A DNA stretch of 64,000 nucleotides, taken from positions 975,332-1,039,331 of the forward strand of contig NW_012236522.1 in assembly GCF_000787575.1 (NCBI RefSeq), written 5' to 3'. Of this stretch, positions 39,742-52,143 are shown piece after piece; position 1 is the stretch's first letter, and each line of letters opens with the position of its first letter. The notes beneath the pieces are model-generated. The model saw nothing but the letters and a program-made list of their open reading frames with translations. It made no database searches and was not told the DNA's origin. Source of the DNA: Acytostelium subglobosum LB1 (taxonomy: Eukaryota; Evosea; Eumycetozoa; Acytosteliales; Acytosteliaceae). The position numbers and the translations under genes were made by a program.

Positions 39742-41341
39742 ATGGGATTCAGATTCTTGGATATTGTGAAGCCATTCTCTCACCTCATTCCAGAGGTGGC
39801 TCAACCAGATAGAAAGGTATAACTCATTCAATCAATCAATCGATCAATCAATCAACCTTGTACCATCTCAACTCACACATCACCATACTTATATATGTTT
39901 AGATTCCATTCCGTGAGAAGGTTCTATGGACGGCAATGTGTCTGTTTGTGTACTTGGTGTGCAGTCAGGTGCCACTGTACGGTATTAGATCGAATGATTC
40001 CTCTGATCCATTCTACTGGATGAAGGTTATCATGGCCTCGAACAGAGGCACTCTTATGGAGTTGGGTATTGGACCCATCGTCACATCGGGCATGGTCATT
40101 CAATTGTTGGCTGGTGCCAAGCTCATCGAAGTCGACCAGTCCGTCAAGGAGGATCGTGATCTCTTCTCTGCCGCTCAGAAGTGTAAGTGATTGATTGCAA
40201 TTCAATCATTCAATCAATCATTCATTCAATCAATCAATCTAACTCACTCACTCAATCATTCAAACAACTTATAGTGTTCGGTATGTTGATCTGTATTGGA
40301 CAAGGAACAGCTTACATTTGGTCTGGAACGTACGGTGACCCCGCCACTTTGGGCTTTGGTAACGCTTTGCTCATTATTCTGCAGTTGTTCTTTGCCGGCA
40401 TTATTGTTATGTTGCTGGACGAGTTGCTCCAGAAGGGCTACGGCATTGGATCAGGTATCTCATTGTTCATCGCCACCAACATCTGTGAGAGCATCATTTG
40501 GAAGACATTCTCGCCAACCACCATCAACACTGGCCGTGGCACCGAGTTTGAGGGCGCCATCATTGCCCTCTTCCACCTGCTGTTGACCCGTACCGACAAG
40601 GTCCGCGCCCTGAAGGAGGCCTTCTACAGACAGAACCTGCCCAACGTCACCAACTTGATGGCCACCATCTTTATCTTCTTGGTCGTCATCTACTTCCAGG
40701 GATTCCGTGTCGACCTCCCAGTCAAGAGCTCCCGCGTCCGTGGCCAGTCTGGCTCATACCCAATCAAGCTGTTCTACACCTCGAACATCCCAATCATCCT
40801 GCAGTCGGCCTTGGTCAGCAACCTCTACTTTGTGTCGCAGCTGTTGTACCGCCGTTTCCCCGAGAACATCCTGATCAACTTGATTGGCTCGTGGAGAATG
40901 ACCGACTATGGTGGAATGATCCCAACCGGAGGTATCACCTACTACATCTCGCCCCCACACAACATGTCTGCGGTCGTGGCCGACCCCATGCACGCACTGT
41001 GCTACATCGTCTTCATGCTGACCTCCTGTGCTCTGTTCTCCAAGGTCTGGATCGAGGTCAGTGGCTCATCAGCCCGTGACGTTGCCAAGCAGCTGCGCGA
41101 CCAACAAATGACCATCAAGGGTTACCGTGACTCCATGTTGGTCAAGGAGCTCAACCGTTACATCCCCACCGCCGCCGCCTTTGGAGGTCTTTGCATTGGT
41201 GCCTTGACCGTCATTGCCGACTTTATGGGTGCCATCGGATCCGGTACCGGTATCCTCTTGGCCGTCACCATCATCTACCAATACTTTGAGACATTCGTCA
41301 AGGAGCAACAGGACTTTGGTGGACTGGCTGGTTTGTTCTAG
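39742..41341 (+). CDS. sec61a: Sec61 alpha, protein translocation channel (three exons)
   Basis: Exons 39742-39816, 39903-40182 and 40275-41341 give 473 residues, the family length. The start [19 protein letters not shown] and plug region [31 protein letters not shown] are diagnostic, as are the many membrane helices and the cytosolic loops ([27 protein letters not shown]). Sec61 alpha forms the ER channel with beta and gamma subunits for co-translational translocation. Codon use is strongly C/G-ending in exon 3, typical of a highly expressed gene. Introns hold ATCAATCAATC repeats. Confidence 0.95.
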
Positions 41342-42011
41342 ACTCCCCCCTTGAACTGATCCACTCCATGAGTATAATACTATTATAATAATAAATAACA
41401 AACTAATAATAATAATAATTAATTAATAATAATCAATCAAACTATCAAGTATGTGTGTGTAGGTGCGGACCATTCTACCCAACAACCGTCGACTGGAATA
41501 ATTCCAGCCTAATTGATCACACACACTTCCTGATCACTTATTCAATGAATGAACACTTATATTCATTTTGAATACTCTTATGTCTCTTCGTTTGTTCTAG
41601 AATTTAATCGAGAAGGAATAAAATGATTGGACACTTCCTTGACATCAACTTTGGCAAGAGCTACATATTATATGAGATATTTGTAATACTTCATAGTATC
41701 ATTTGGAATAGACATGTCGACAAACTCATTCAAGTCTTGGGTGGTCCTAGATGATTAGGTGTTATCAGAACGATGTTCCATTGACCTCTCAGCCTTTTCA
41801 TCACTTTTGACTTTGTGTAGTTTGTAGCTCTGGCTTGAAAAATGATCGGCCAAGATGGAAGGGTGTTCGATTGAACAATGGACCTGGAAATCACTATTTA
41901 AGGCATTTTCAAAACTATCAATAAATAAACTAATACCAAAATAATATCTATATTCAACTATCCAATCAAATATTCAATTAATTAATCAATCTATCATTCA
42001 AATATTTAAAT
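41342..42011. other. Intergenic region
   Basis: About 670 bases. The first part is AT-rich with (TAA)n; the middle is of mixed composition and contains no protein-like frame; AT-rich sequence with ATCAAT repeats precedes the next ATG. No gene seen. Confidence 0.45.
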
Positions 42012-42746
42012 ATGATCTCATCAACTACTGCATCAACTCAATTAAATGAAGGCAAGCCATACTTATTTTATGGACATGGTGCCACCAATGCCTTGAAGAT
42101 CAAGATCATGTTTGAGGAGTTGGGTCTCGACTACAAGTTTGTTGATGTTGATATCTTTAATGACGCCAGCGAGTCAAAGGTCTCTTTCAAGAAGATATTC
42201 CCAAATGGAAAAGTTCCAGCCATTGTGGACTACACTGTCAGCCCACCTTTGCACATCTTTGAGTCGGGTGCCATCCTCCTGTACCTTGCTGCCAAGCATG
42301 GCAGGTTCCTCCCAGATATCAAGTCCCATCCAGCTCAGCATGCCGATGTGTTGCAATGGCTCGCTTGGCAGATCTCTGGCTTGGGTCCAATGAACGGACA
42401 GTTCACCTACTTTGCAGTTTTTGCTCCAGAGGCCGTTCCCGCTGCTCAAGAACGCTACTACAAGGAGACCGACAGGTTGTACTCAGTGTTGGATCAACAA
42501 TTGAAGGACAAGGAGTGGATTGCTGGAGGACAGTACTCGATCGCTGATATGGCCGTCTATCCATGGGCAGTGTATATCCGTGAGGGATTGCTTCCACATT
42601 CTGAGAAGTATCCAAATGTCTTGGCTTGGTTGGATCGCATGAACAAGAGACCTGTTGTTGCCAAAGAACTTCCAGGTATCTTGGCTCCATTGCCAGGTTA
42701 CATTGCCCATCTCAAGAGCAAAGGAACTTATCGTATCACTCAATAA
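42012..42746 (+). CDS. Glutathione S-transferase, Ure2/YghU-like
   Basis: 244 residues, single exon. The N-terminal thioredoxin-like domain has PYLFYGHGATNALKIKIMFEELGL, then NGKVPAIVD with the cis-Pro and FESGAILLYLA, which binds the glutathione gamma-glutamyl group (ES motif). The C-terminal helical domain contains WLAWQISGLGPMNGQF, the signature of the nu-class/Ure2-like group. It probably detoxifies peroxides or disulfides in the cytosol. No defects seen. Confidence 0.9.
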   Translation: MISSTTASTQLNEGKPYLFYGHGATNALKIKIMFEELGLDYKFVDVDIFNDASESKVSFKKIFPNGKVPAIVDYTVSPPLHIFESGAILLYLAAKHGRFLPDIKSHPAQHADVLQWLAWQISGLGPMNGQFTYFAVFAPEAVPAAQERYYKETDRLYSVLDQQLKDKEWIAGGQYSIADMAVYPWAVYIREGLLPHSEKYPNVLAWLDRMNKRPVVAKELPGILAPLPGYIAHLKSKGTYRITQ

Positions 42747-43070
42747 TTGATTGAGTGATTATATCCATAATGTTTTTGGATATCATTATTTTGGACATTT
42801 ATTAATATACATTTTTAAAATTGTTCAATCAAATAAATATTTTAATAATAATTATATCAATATACAATTGAGTAAACTCTAGTAATGTTGATTCCTAGTC
42901 TACTTGGATATAAACTTCTACTTGTCTAACTCTTACCCAACCTTCTCAACATTTACATGTGTATTGGTGATTTTTGAAAAAACGAGAGATTTATGAGTTG
43001 ATTGTTTTGTCGACTTGATGATGCAGTGTTAGAGATAGAGATAGATATAAATATACAAAGATAGAGAAGA
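42747..43070. other. AT-rich intergenic region
   Basis: About 320 bases, very AT-rich, with GATAGAGATAGATATAAATATA just before the L17m ATG. No gene seen. Confidence 0.45.
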
Positions 43071-43670
43071 ATGATATACCATCAACTTGCAAATAGAAAG
43101 TTGGGACGACTCAGCTCACACAGAATGCTCATGCTGAGGACGATGGTCACCCAACTCGTCAAGCATGAGCGCATGAAGACCACACTCCCCAAGGCAAAGG
43201 AGCTGACACGATTCGCAGACAAGCTCATCACGATAGCCAAGAGAAACACGCGCGTCGCACACAAGTTGGCCTACGCCATCGTCACCGATCGACAGGTGCT
43301 GCCTAAGCTGTTCAGAATGCTGCGTCTGCGCTATCAGGACAGAGCAGGTGGATATACACGCGTGCTCAAGTGCGGCTACCGTCCATCGGACAAGGCACCA
43401 ATGGCGTACATCGAGTACGTCGAGAACGATTTGAAGCCACTGCGCGATCACAAGGCCAACAATGCCAAGCATGGCATTGTACGCGAGAGCGTGCCCGAGG
43501 GCATGAAGTTCTCCTTTGTCGAGAAGGCCACTGGACGTGTCCTCTCATCTGCAGTCTCACTCAACAATCGACTAAAGCGTGCAGAGCTCTTCAAACTGGA
43601 TCATGATCAAGCTGACAAGAGTCAACTTGTAAACGAATTGAAGCAACAAGTTAACAGCGGCAAGAAGTAA
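43071..43670 (+). CDS. mrpl17: Mitochondrial ribosomal protein bL17m
   Basis: 199 residues. Residues 1-120 match bacterial L17: KLGRLSSHRMLMLRTMVTQLVKHERMKTTLPKAKELTRFADKLI, then VLPKLFRMLRLRYQDRAGGYTRVLK. The C-terminal ~80 residues are an extension typical of mitochondrial forms. The N-terminus MIYHQLANRKLG has no long presequence but is basic. It is part of the mitochondrial large ribosomal subunit near the tunnel exit. Confidence 0.9.
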   Translation: MIYHQLANRKLGRLSSHRMLMLRTMVTQLVKHERMKTTLPKAKELTRFADKLITIAKRNTRVAHKLAYAIVTDRQVLPKLFRMLRLRYQDRAGGYTRVLKCGYRPSDKAPMAYIEYVENDLKPLRDHKANNAKHGIVRESVPEGMKFSFVEKATGRVLSSAVSLNNRLKRAELFKLDHDQADKSQLVNELKQQVNSGKK

Positions 43671-44301
43671 CATTAAATAACTATATATAATCAATCAATC
43701 AATCATTCATTCAACCATTCAGATCAATCAATCAATCAAACAAACAAATCATTCAATGGGGAGACTGACCCAAACAGAGAAAGCAGCGAACGAATGAGTG
43801 AACGAGTGATGAGCGTCATGTCAAGACTTTGTGATCATCGCTGAACAAAGACAGGTATGGATGGATTGATGATTATCAAGATGCTCGTGCCGTGTCGTCG
43901 TGTTGATCTACATTACACAAGTCACTCACTTCCAAATTTCCATTATGTGTGTATTGCATTGGACACCCAATGTCTGGATGCATTCATGTCTAAATTGAGT
44001 AGTATGTGTGTATGTATGTATCAATGATACATCTTGTTTTGTGGATAATGGGTTGAATTACAAGTTCGTATGACGCAACCCCCTATCAACAACAAGTCAT
44101 GCATGTCAAGGACAACTTGAGTCAGATTAATGCTCAGTGAGGTAACTTCCTCATTTATCCATGTCAATTACCAAGAAGAACCTGGTTCTCCTTCTTCAAC
44201 ATTATTTATTGTTATCATTCAATAAGATATCTTTATTATTATTAATATATAATTTTATTGACAATATTTGATTAGAAAGATATTTAATACATATATATAT
44301 T
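43671..44301. other. Intergenic region
   Basis: About 630 bases with ATCAATCAATCATTCATTC repeats at the start and AT-rich sequence at the end. No gene seen. Confidence 0.45.
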
Positions 44302-45532
44302 ATGGATGATAATAAAAGAAAGAAAGGAATAGCTATTGCTACAGAGGATTCCAACAAAAAACAGAGGTTGGATAAAGATATTGATAAAGTTGGAGTTATA
44401 CATTTGAAGGAGATGTTTAAACAACCTTTGATTCCATTGACATTAAATCAACAACTACAACAACAACAACAAAGACAATTACAAACACCAAATGATGGGA
44501 GTGCAATGTTGATCAAATTGATACATACTAAAGCGATAAGTATCAAAACAAGGGATCAATCAATATATTGTGCTCAAAGAGATGATAACCTATCTAAAGT
44601 ATTCAAAGGTTTAACTGAGAGACGATTCTACTCAGTGCCAGTATTCCTTCAGGGTAAAGGTATGCCTATTCTTTATTAATATGTTATATCTAGGACTAGG
44701 ATTGATATCTTATTAATATTTAAATCTAAATATAGATAAGAAGAGATGGATATCATTCATAGACTTGTTTGATATTGTAAAATATGTAAATCATCACTTT
44801 GGAGCGGAGAAGATGTCCCCAGAACAAGACTTTTGGAAGTTGGTTCAAGAGTCGGAACAATTCCAACAACTTAAAGTCAATGATATAATGGCTTTCCCAT
44901 CCAAGGAGAACAAATTCCATCCTATTACAAGTGAATTCTCTTTATTCTCTGTATTGGAGATTATGGCCAGGGATTGCCATGCTCATCATATTCCCATTCT
45001 TGACAATATGAGGAGTCGTCACTTAGTATCAATGCTCACACAATCACAATTAATTAGATTCATCTACGAGAATATAAGTCTACTTGGTACAAAGAAGGAC
45101 TTGATGATCAAGAATATGAAGGGATTGCCAGACACCAGCCATGTGGTCACCATTCAGTCGACAGCGATGGCCATCGATGCATTCAAGTTGATGGAGGAGA
45201 AGAATATCACTGGACTGGCAGTAGTGAATGAGAGTGGAAATCTGATCGACACATTGTCCACCAAGGATCTCCAGGGTATGGCGACCGATGGCTCTCTGTT
45301 CTGGAAGCTGTATCGACCTGTAAAGCAATTCCTGGACTATATCAAGAATGATCCAAAGACAGTGAGACCTCATCATTGTGTTCATGTACTTAGAGATGAG
45401 ACATTCGAAACTGCACTCACCAAGATACATACCAACCAAGTGCATCGTATCTTTGTTGTGGATTCCAACGATTCTCGACGTCCAATTGGAGTGATTAGTA
45501 TGGGAGACCTACTTCTCCAACTGCTTCTTTGA
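44302..45532 (+). CDS. CBS-domain protein, AMPK-gamma-like (two exons)
   Basis: Exons 44302-44659 and 44736-45532 join (G|AT) to 384 residues. After a Lys-rich N-terminus and short poly-Gln run, four CBS-type segments are visible: around NLSKVFKGLTERRFYSVPVF, EFSLFSVLEIMARDCHAHHIPIL, AMAIDAFKLMEEKNITGLAVV and ETFETALTKIHTNQVHRIFVV, the last ending GVISMGDLLLQLL. This four-CBS layout is that of AMPK gamma/Snf4 and SDS23-like proteins, which bind adenine nucleotides. Whether it is a true AMPK subunit cannot be decided here. Confidence 0.8.
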
Positions 45533-45731
45533 GATTTGACAGTCAAGTTAGTCATTCATTCAGTCAGTCCGTCAGCTCTGAATTGTGTTATTAGTAGATA
45601 ACAAATTATATAAAAATCATTATTTAACTTCGTTTCCCCACTTTTTGGAGTCATTCGTCTTTTGGCGCGCTATCTCACATGAACTTATACAAGTTCAAAC
45701 AGATATTTATATACCTAAGTGAAGTTGCAAT

Positions 45732-47515
45732 ATGAATGATATCAACAATAATGTTAAGGGAAAATCCAATGGAAGGGATAAGTCAACTGTGATGATTCAA
45801 CAATGGTTAGCAGATGCCTTGATATCAAAGTGTTGCCCTGATGTACCAATGGGACAGATCATCACTGTATGTTATATTGAATGAATGAATGTATGAATGA
45901 ACTAATAACATTTATTACATTACAAGTTAAAATCACATAATAAGAGTATCGTAGACAATAACAATAATCGTAATAATAAGAATATTACAACAACAAGTGA
46001 TTTATATCTCTCTGATACAAAGTCATACATCAAGATGTGTATCGAACCTTCAGCAACTGACAATAGTCTAAAAGAGTATGTATCGTAAGATTGAGTGATT
46101 GAGTGAGTGATTGAGTGACGAGTCAACTAACTTGAGCAATCAATCACAATCAAGTCGTGGAACAAACAATTATAATACATTGATTGGATCATATATTGAA
46201 TTGAATAAGTATCAGTTTAAGTCGGTACAAACGATTGGTGGTGATACAGAGTATACAATCATTGTGGAGAAGTTCACAGTGTTCAATAAGGACAAGTTTC
46301 ATATCAATGACTTGCGACCAATATCAATGATAATCGATATTAAGAGGAAGAATAGTAATGCCAAGACCACGGCATCAATTGCTTCGCATCAGTTTGGCAC
46401 AGTGCCAGCTGGAAACACTGCATCAACATCGACATCGACATTGTCTGTTGTGAAGGGTCCAGCATCAGGATTGAGGATAAGCAGCAACACAATCAAGAAT
46501 GATCCATTCTACTCATTCGATCCAAAGAATGCCATTGCATCAAGGAGTGATCTGGCCACATTGGACAACCTTAGTATGTACCTGCCTGCCTGCTTGCTGG
46601 ATCGATTCCTCCATGCACTTGCATTGATCCACTGATTGACTAACATCGCGCACACAATATTTAGCCAGACCATTCATGAAGATAGGTACTTCGCATCCCC
46701 TAAGGCTACCAATGCCAAAACAAACTAAAGCGACAACATTGGTGGCCACCTCTCTTTCTCCCATTCCTCATGCTACTACTTCTGGTGCATCATCAAAGGC
46801 GACCACTACCACTACCACGACCACGACCACAACATCGTCCACGACATCTTCCACAGACTTTGATTTCGCAATGCCATCACCTTCATTGGACGATGATGAC
46901 TACAGTGTAAGTTAACTTTATTGATGGATGTTCAATTGGCATGCCTAACACCATACTACACTTTGTCAGGTATTTGATGAGTCCTTCCATTTGTCACCCT
47001 CTGGTGTCACTGCTGTGGATGAAGTGGAGGCTGAGAGCAGTACACTCAAAAGGAAGTTGTCAGACTTTAGCAGCTTAAACATCAAGTTCAACACTCAAGC
47101 ACAGTCTTCAAGCTCACTCGAGAGTCTGGCATTATCTGGACAAGCACTACCAGAGAGAGACATCAAGAAGATCAAGACCAATCATCATCATAACGACAAG
47201 GACTTGTTGTCAAGCATCACCCATAACAACAACAACAACAACGTCATCAAAGACTGCTCATTCCATCACCTACCTATTGAGTATCTTTGTATGAAGTGTA
47301 ACTTGCCCGTGTGCAAGATGTGTACGCAGTCATCAACACACGATCACCACAGTGTCAGTGCCTCAAAAGACATTGTGAGGATCACTGTAACAAGTAACGA
47401 CTCTGTTCAACAAGAGGCATCAGTCATGCTCAGCAGCTTTGGACCCGTCTGCTCACTCCAATACCGTGGTGGAACACTCAATCTCACATGGAAGAAGAAT
47501 GATCCATTCGAATGA
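45732..47515 (+). CDS. Unidentified protein with a C-terminal B-box-like zinc motif (five or six exons)
   Basis: Likely exons: 45732-45866, 45927-~46080, ~46120-46573, 46665-46906 and 46970-47515. The boundary between the second and third exon is uncertain, since available acceptors end GAG. The N-terminal ~230 residues form a folded-looking region (MIQQWLADALISKCCPDVP, YTIIVEKFTVFNKDKFHI). Ser/Thr-rich linkers follow. Near the C-terminus CSFHHLPIEYLCMKCNLPVCKMCTQSSTHDHH has the C-x2-H...C-x2-C...C-x2-C...H-x2-H spacing of a B-box. No known orthologue recognised; roles such as TRIM-like scaffolding are speculative. Confidence 0.55.
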
Positions 47516-47534
47516 TCGATCATTCATTCATCAT

Positions 47535-49594
47535 TTATTTGGATGATGGCGACTCACCGCCATCTTCCTTCTTGCCGCTCCCGCCGCCACCTCCAAACAC
47601 CATTCTTTCAATGTTCATGAATGGTCGCTCAATGGTCAGATGGAGGACAAACGCAGCAGCGAACGACATTACCAGGTTGGCAACGAATGTCCAGGTGAAC
47701 TCGATTGGAGAGTAGTGTGCGTACGTCGTCAATGAGTACGAGTGTACCCACATCACAATAGGATGAACCAGATAGGTGGAGTAGGTGAGCTTGGACAGGT
47801 AGCGGAACAATGGATGCTCAAGGAACAGTGCCACCACACCGCCATGGCCGTAGAACGTTGCCATCATGAATATGGTCACACCCAGCGGCAACATGGTATG
47901 CGCAAAGCCGTTGAACAATGAGTTCTCGGTGTTGTTCCATCCATTCTCACTGTGGAAGCTGGTATAGGGGATGTAGGCAAAGAAGAAGGTGATGACCAGC
48001 GATGCGACGTAGGCCACAGCACGGAAACATGGCATGTCATACAGCTCCTTTGTCTTTGGCTCGCGATACAAGAAGGCCACGGCGACACCCACAACATAGG
48101 CGCCCATTCTGAACCACGGGCGTTGGTACAGGTCCTGGCCAAATCCATCTGGACTGGCGGCGAACTCAAAGAATGTTGGTATCTCGTACTTGGCCGCCAC
48201 CCAAATGTTGGACGTGAAGCATGCGGCCAGGATGGCACATACGAGGGCCCAGCCAGCGCATCGCCTCCAGTAGAATACCACCAATACAATGGGCACCAGC
48301 AGGTAGAACTGCATGTCGTTGGCCAAGTACCAGCCCCAGCCCGTGCACTCATCGGCTAACTTGACCGGATACATGTTGTTGATGTACAACAGGTTGGTCC
48401 ACCAGTACTGGTCGCACGTCTTCACTGTGTCCCTGTAGAGGAACCACAGGGGACCACTGCCAAGCAGTGGCGACACCTGCCAGAAGAAGAACACAATGAA
48501 GTAGTAGAGTGGCGACAGACGGATAAAGCGGTGCACAACGTACATCAGCCAGAACAGCGGGCCGGTCTTGCCCTGTCTCTTGTCCATCTGGGTCAGCACG
48601 GTGTAGGCCACGAGGAAGCCGCTCAGCATGAAGAACACGTCGACAGAGAACTCGCCCGCCATGAACACTTGGAAGGCAAACGAGCGTCTGGCCACTCCAA
48701 ACACGTAGCTCACGTTGTCTAGGCCCGGTCCCATCAGGAAGACCAACGAGTGTCCGAGCACGACCCAACACGTCGACAAGGTCCTTATGCCATCTAGTGA
48801 GTCCAAGTATCTCTTGGTGGATCGTCCATTTGTGAACGACTTATAATTGGACACCAATGAGAATGCCAACAACGCATGGAGTATAGGCGATCTCTTGACT
48901 GGCACTGGGCCGGCCCGTTGCTCTGACTCTTCAATTGGCGTGGTCTGTTGAACAACATCATTCTTGTGCGATCTGGTACGCATCATGGTCATTATGGCAA
49001 CCTCGAGCGCAGTACCAACGGCCACCAAGAGCGAAAAGAACAGACACACTCCAACCATGATTCCGGCTCCAGCAGTCCACTCCTTGACAGTGACATGATC
49101 ATAGTCGGCATAACAATGGCTCACTGAATCGTTGCCAGGCTTCACGAGTACGGCACCCACTTGGGACAGTTGTTGGATGGCCATGCTAATGTCTGTGGTC
49201 GTGTTGCAACTTGGTGGTAGACAAAGGCCCAACGTGTAGGACATGCTTCCGGCAACAGGAATATCCATCTCAGACTGGTACACACAGTAGTGAGACGTGT
49301 TTGATGGTAATCCCAGACAACCATCAATGTTTCCAAGATCATCCATTCCTCTTCCACTATAAGTAAGCACTTTAATAATATTAATAATAAATAATTAATT
49401 AAATAATGTTTGTGATTTTACTTACTTTGGATACCAACAGCAATGTTTGACATCATATTCATTATATCAGTCATACATTGACTTTGAATATTAATGGAAC
49501 TACTTCCATCATCCATCTCCATACATAAGATCAAATTATTATTAATAAATGATAATAATATTATTATTAAAAATATATTAGTAGTTATTGCCAT
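47535..49594 (-). CDS. Acyltransferase-3 / NRF-6-like multi-pass membrane protein (two exons)
   Basis: Exons 49594-49422 and 49356-47535 join to 664 residues. A signal peptide (TTNIFLIIILLSFINNNLILC) is followed by an NRF-type extracellular domain with paired cysteines (GLCLPPSCNTTT, HYCVYQ). After a first membrane helix comes the acyltransferase-3 domain: YLDSLDGIRTLSTCWVVLGHS with the family His, then about ten membrane helices, and the EFSVDVFFMLSGFLVAY motif. NRF-6-like proteins of animals act in lipid transport or yolk uptake; here the likely job is O-acylation of a lipid or glycan. The end is Gly/Ser-rich. The gene converges on the B-box-like gene 19 bp away. Confidence 0.88.
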
Positions 49595-52143
49595 GATATA
49601 TATATCTTTTTTTTAATAACTATTTGAATAAAAAATAAGTTAAAAGAATAATTATTTATAACAAAGAATCCTGTAAACTCAAGTCATAATATTTTATTAT
49701 TTAATCAATCAATCAATAATTGGATATTACCCAGGGCATATAACAATGATAAAAGGCGACACAGTGTTCCTTCAGGTTAGATCATTTGACAGTTATACGT
49801 AGTAGGAGGTGTTGATCATGATAATGATTGGTAATCAACTTTCATTCATTCATTACATATGTATTTAATTGAACCTGCTCTTAATTGTGGTTACATATAT
49901 TCAATGCTTATTATGATCTAGCAGTGTTATATTTATAAATTGACCAATAGTCAATGATCTACTTCTATGTTTGATTGTGATATGTTTGATTTGATTTGAT
50001 TGGACTCGACTTGAGAAGTATTACCCAAATTGTCCATTCCCAAGTTTCAAAGTGTTCCCCAACAACCCCAACCAATTTCGTTTGACAACATCCGATCTCA
50101 GATGACACCCCTTTCAACATCCATGGTTAACTACATGATGTAAAAGTTGTACCATTGTTCGTCTCATCTAAGATGGATTGTTGTCATGATCAAACCAAGG
50201 GAAACTAATAATCAATTATCTCTTAATGACAGCCAGCAGCAAGATGAAGATAAATAAATTTATTGTTGTCGTGTAATTTGTTTAGTAGCTTTCGCTTTTA
50301 TATTTATATATATATCGATTGTTTGGCAGATTGGATGTCGTCCAGGGAATGAGCACCAAATGGAACGGATGTGCAGTTACCAAAATGATGATATTATCGT
50401 CAAGCATTCTTGAATTGATGACGTAGCTGAATTGGTTAATAGTCAAAGTGGATGGACATTGTGTCGAGGCGGCCCATGCATAAGTTGATGCATGATGGAC
50501 ACTACAGTTTCCACTCAATCAACCTGTAATAGCGTAGTCGACTACAGTAGTCGCGGCCCCCTTCTGTCGTGGTAGTTGTTGTCAATCACTAGGGAGGTTA
50601 TGGCAGTTGTCGAGACAGATCAATGAGATGGGATGAACATCTGCAATCAATGAAGTCGCTTGGACAAGTTGCTGTTGCTGTCATCACACGCTGATGGATT
50701 CATGTTTGTCCCTTTCCCCGCACACAAGGTCATGCCTCTGAATACTCTCTAGATAAGGTTAAAGCTCTACAACAAGGTAAGTTAGAAATTGTGATTGGTT
50801 GAATGAATGATCTCCACCATTATATTCACCAACTTGGATTTTTTTTTAATTCATTTAATAATTCTATCACTTCTTATTTGATCACACATTCATTCATTCA
50901 TTCATTCATTCATTCATTCATTCATACAAACATTAATACATATATACATCAATTCATTAACCATTCAATTATTAATAATTATTCATTCATTCTCAAACAC
51001 AGAGATCGTGAACAAGTACAATATCAAAGAACAGACTGATGGGACGTATGTACAACTCACCAACTTGGTGCGTCTCATGCTCAAGGAGGAGCGAGCGAAT
51101 CTAGACAAGACTAAGAAGCCTGTGGTCAAGGTCACTGTTGGAAATGCAGCGACCCCACCAGGCCAGAGAGCATACAAGGCAGAGAAGATCTTTCTGAAGA
51201 TCAGTATTGATGGATGCACACTTTCAAACAATCAAAAGTTGGTCATTATTACTATGACTAAGACCACGATGAAAACGGCTTCAATACAGTCACCATACCG
51301 TAGCCAGCATCACCATTCACAACACAACAAGTACAGTCACTTCAACAGGGCCTCAATTACCATGTCAACTCAATCAATCTCAGTCAGTAATGTCTACAAC
51401 GTTGCCAACAGCTCACAAATACGCCAGTTCATCAACAGCAACGACATCTGCTACAACAAGCACTGCCAACGTTGTTAACATCCACGGTAGCAGGCAACAA
51501 GTACATCAACAACAGTCACGCTGATGGATTCTTGTTTGTCCCTCTCATACTAATTAATATGAGAGATGGAGAGGATGACAGGTGTGTTGGTTACCACACA
51601 CCACAAATAATAATTGCAGGGTAATTGATCAATAATGGTTCATGCACACCTCATCATCCTACCATACACACACCACACATCATTGAGGACGGATGATCGA
51701 TCGACAGGTATGAAACACTACCACCAACGCTTGGAGAACATGAACTGAGCTGAGATGTCTTCATTGTCACTGCTATCTAATGATAAACCAATGATGTCTC
51801 ATCATCCACGTGGTGATGTTGATGAGCTTGATCATTGAATGATAACTTGTTTAAACTCTGTATCTGTTTAATGAGACTTTAGGAGCAGAAACATTTAAGT
51901 TGATGTGACAATCTTCGACTGGTGCTTCATAACTTCATTACACAGACTTTATAACTCATACAAATGATTTTCAAGTGACTCTTGCAATAAAAGGGCTACA
52001 CTTACCCTGTATATACATTGTCAACAACATCAAATAACCAACCAAATTACCATTTATAAAAAAAATATATAATAATAGTTCAAGGAGATTGAACAAGGCA
52101 AATCAAGGTTTTATGTAGGGCAAGGGTAGGTTTAAGTGTTCTC
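49595..52143. other. 2.5-kb repeat-rich region with decayed coding fragments
   Basis: 49600-50500 is AT-rich without protein-like frames. From 50525 to 51560 there are remnants: a two-exon-like fragment (50,700-51,240; exon join at G|AG with GHASEYSLDKVKALQQ then TYVQLTNLVRLMLKEERA) and Ser/His-rich tail, flanked by two copies of a 30-bp sequence containing CTGATGGATTC-TGTTTGTCC (50683-50712 and 51518-51547). A segment at 50610-50690 recurs at 56710-56800. 51560-52143 shows nothing clear. This looks like transposon debris. Confidence 0.5.

Noticed and set aside
50283-50518. A 78-residue minus-strand frame
   Set aside because: No motif and surrounded by non-coding AT-rich sequence.
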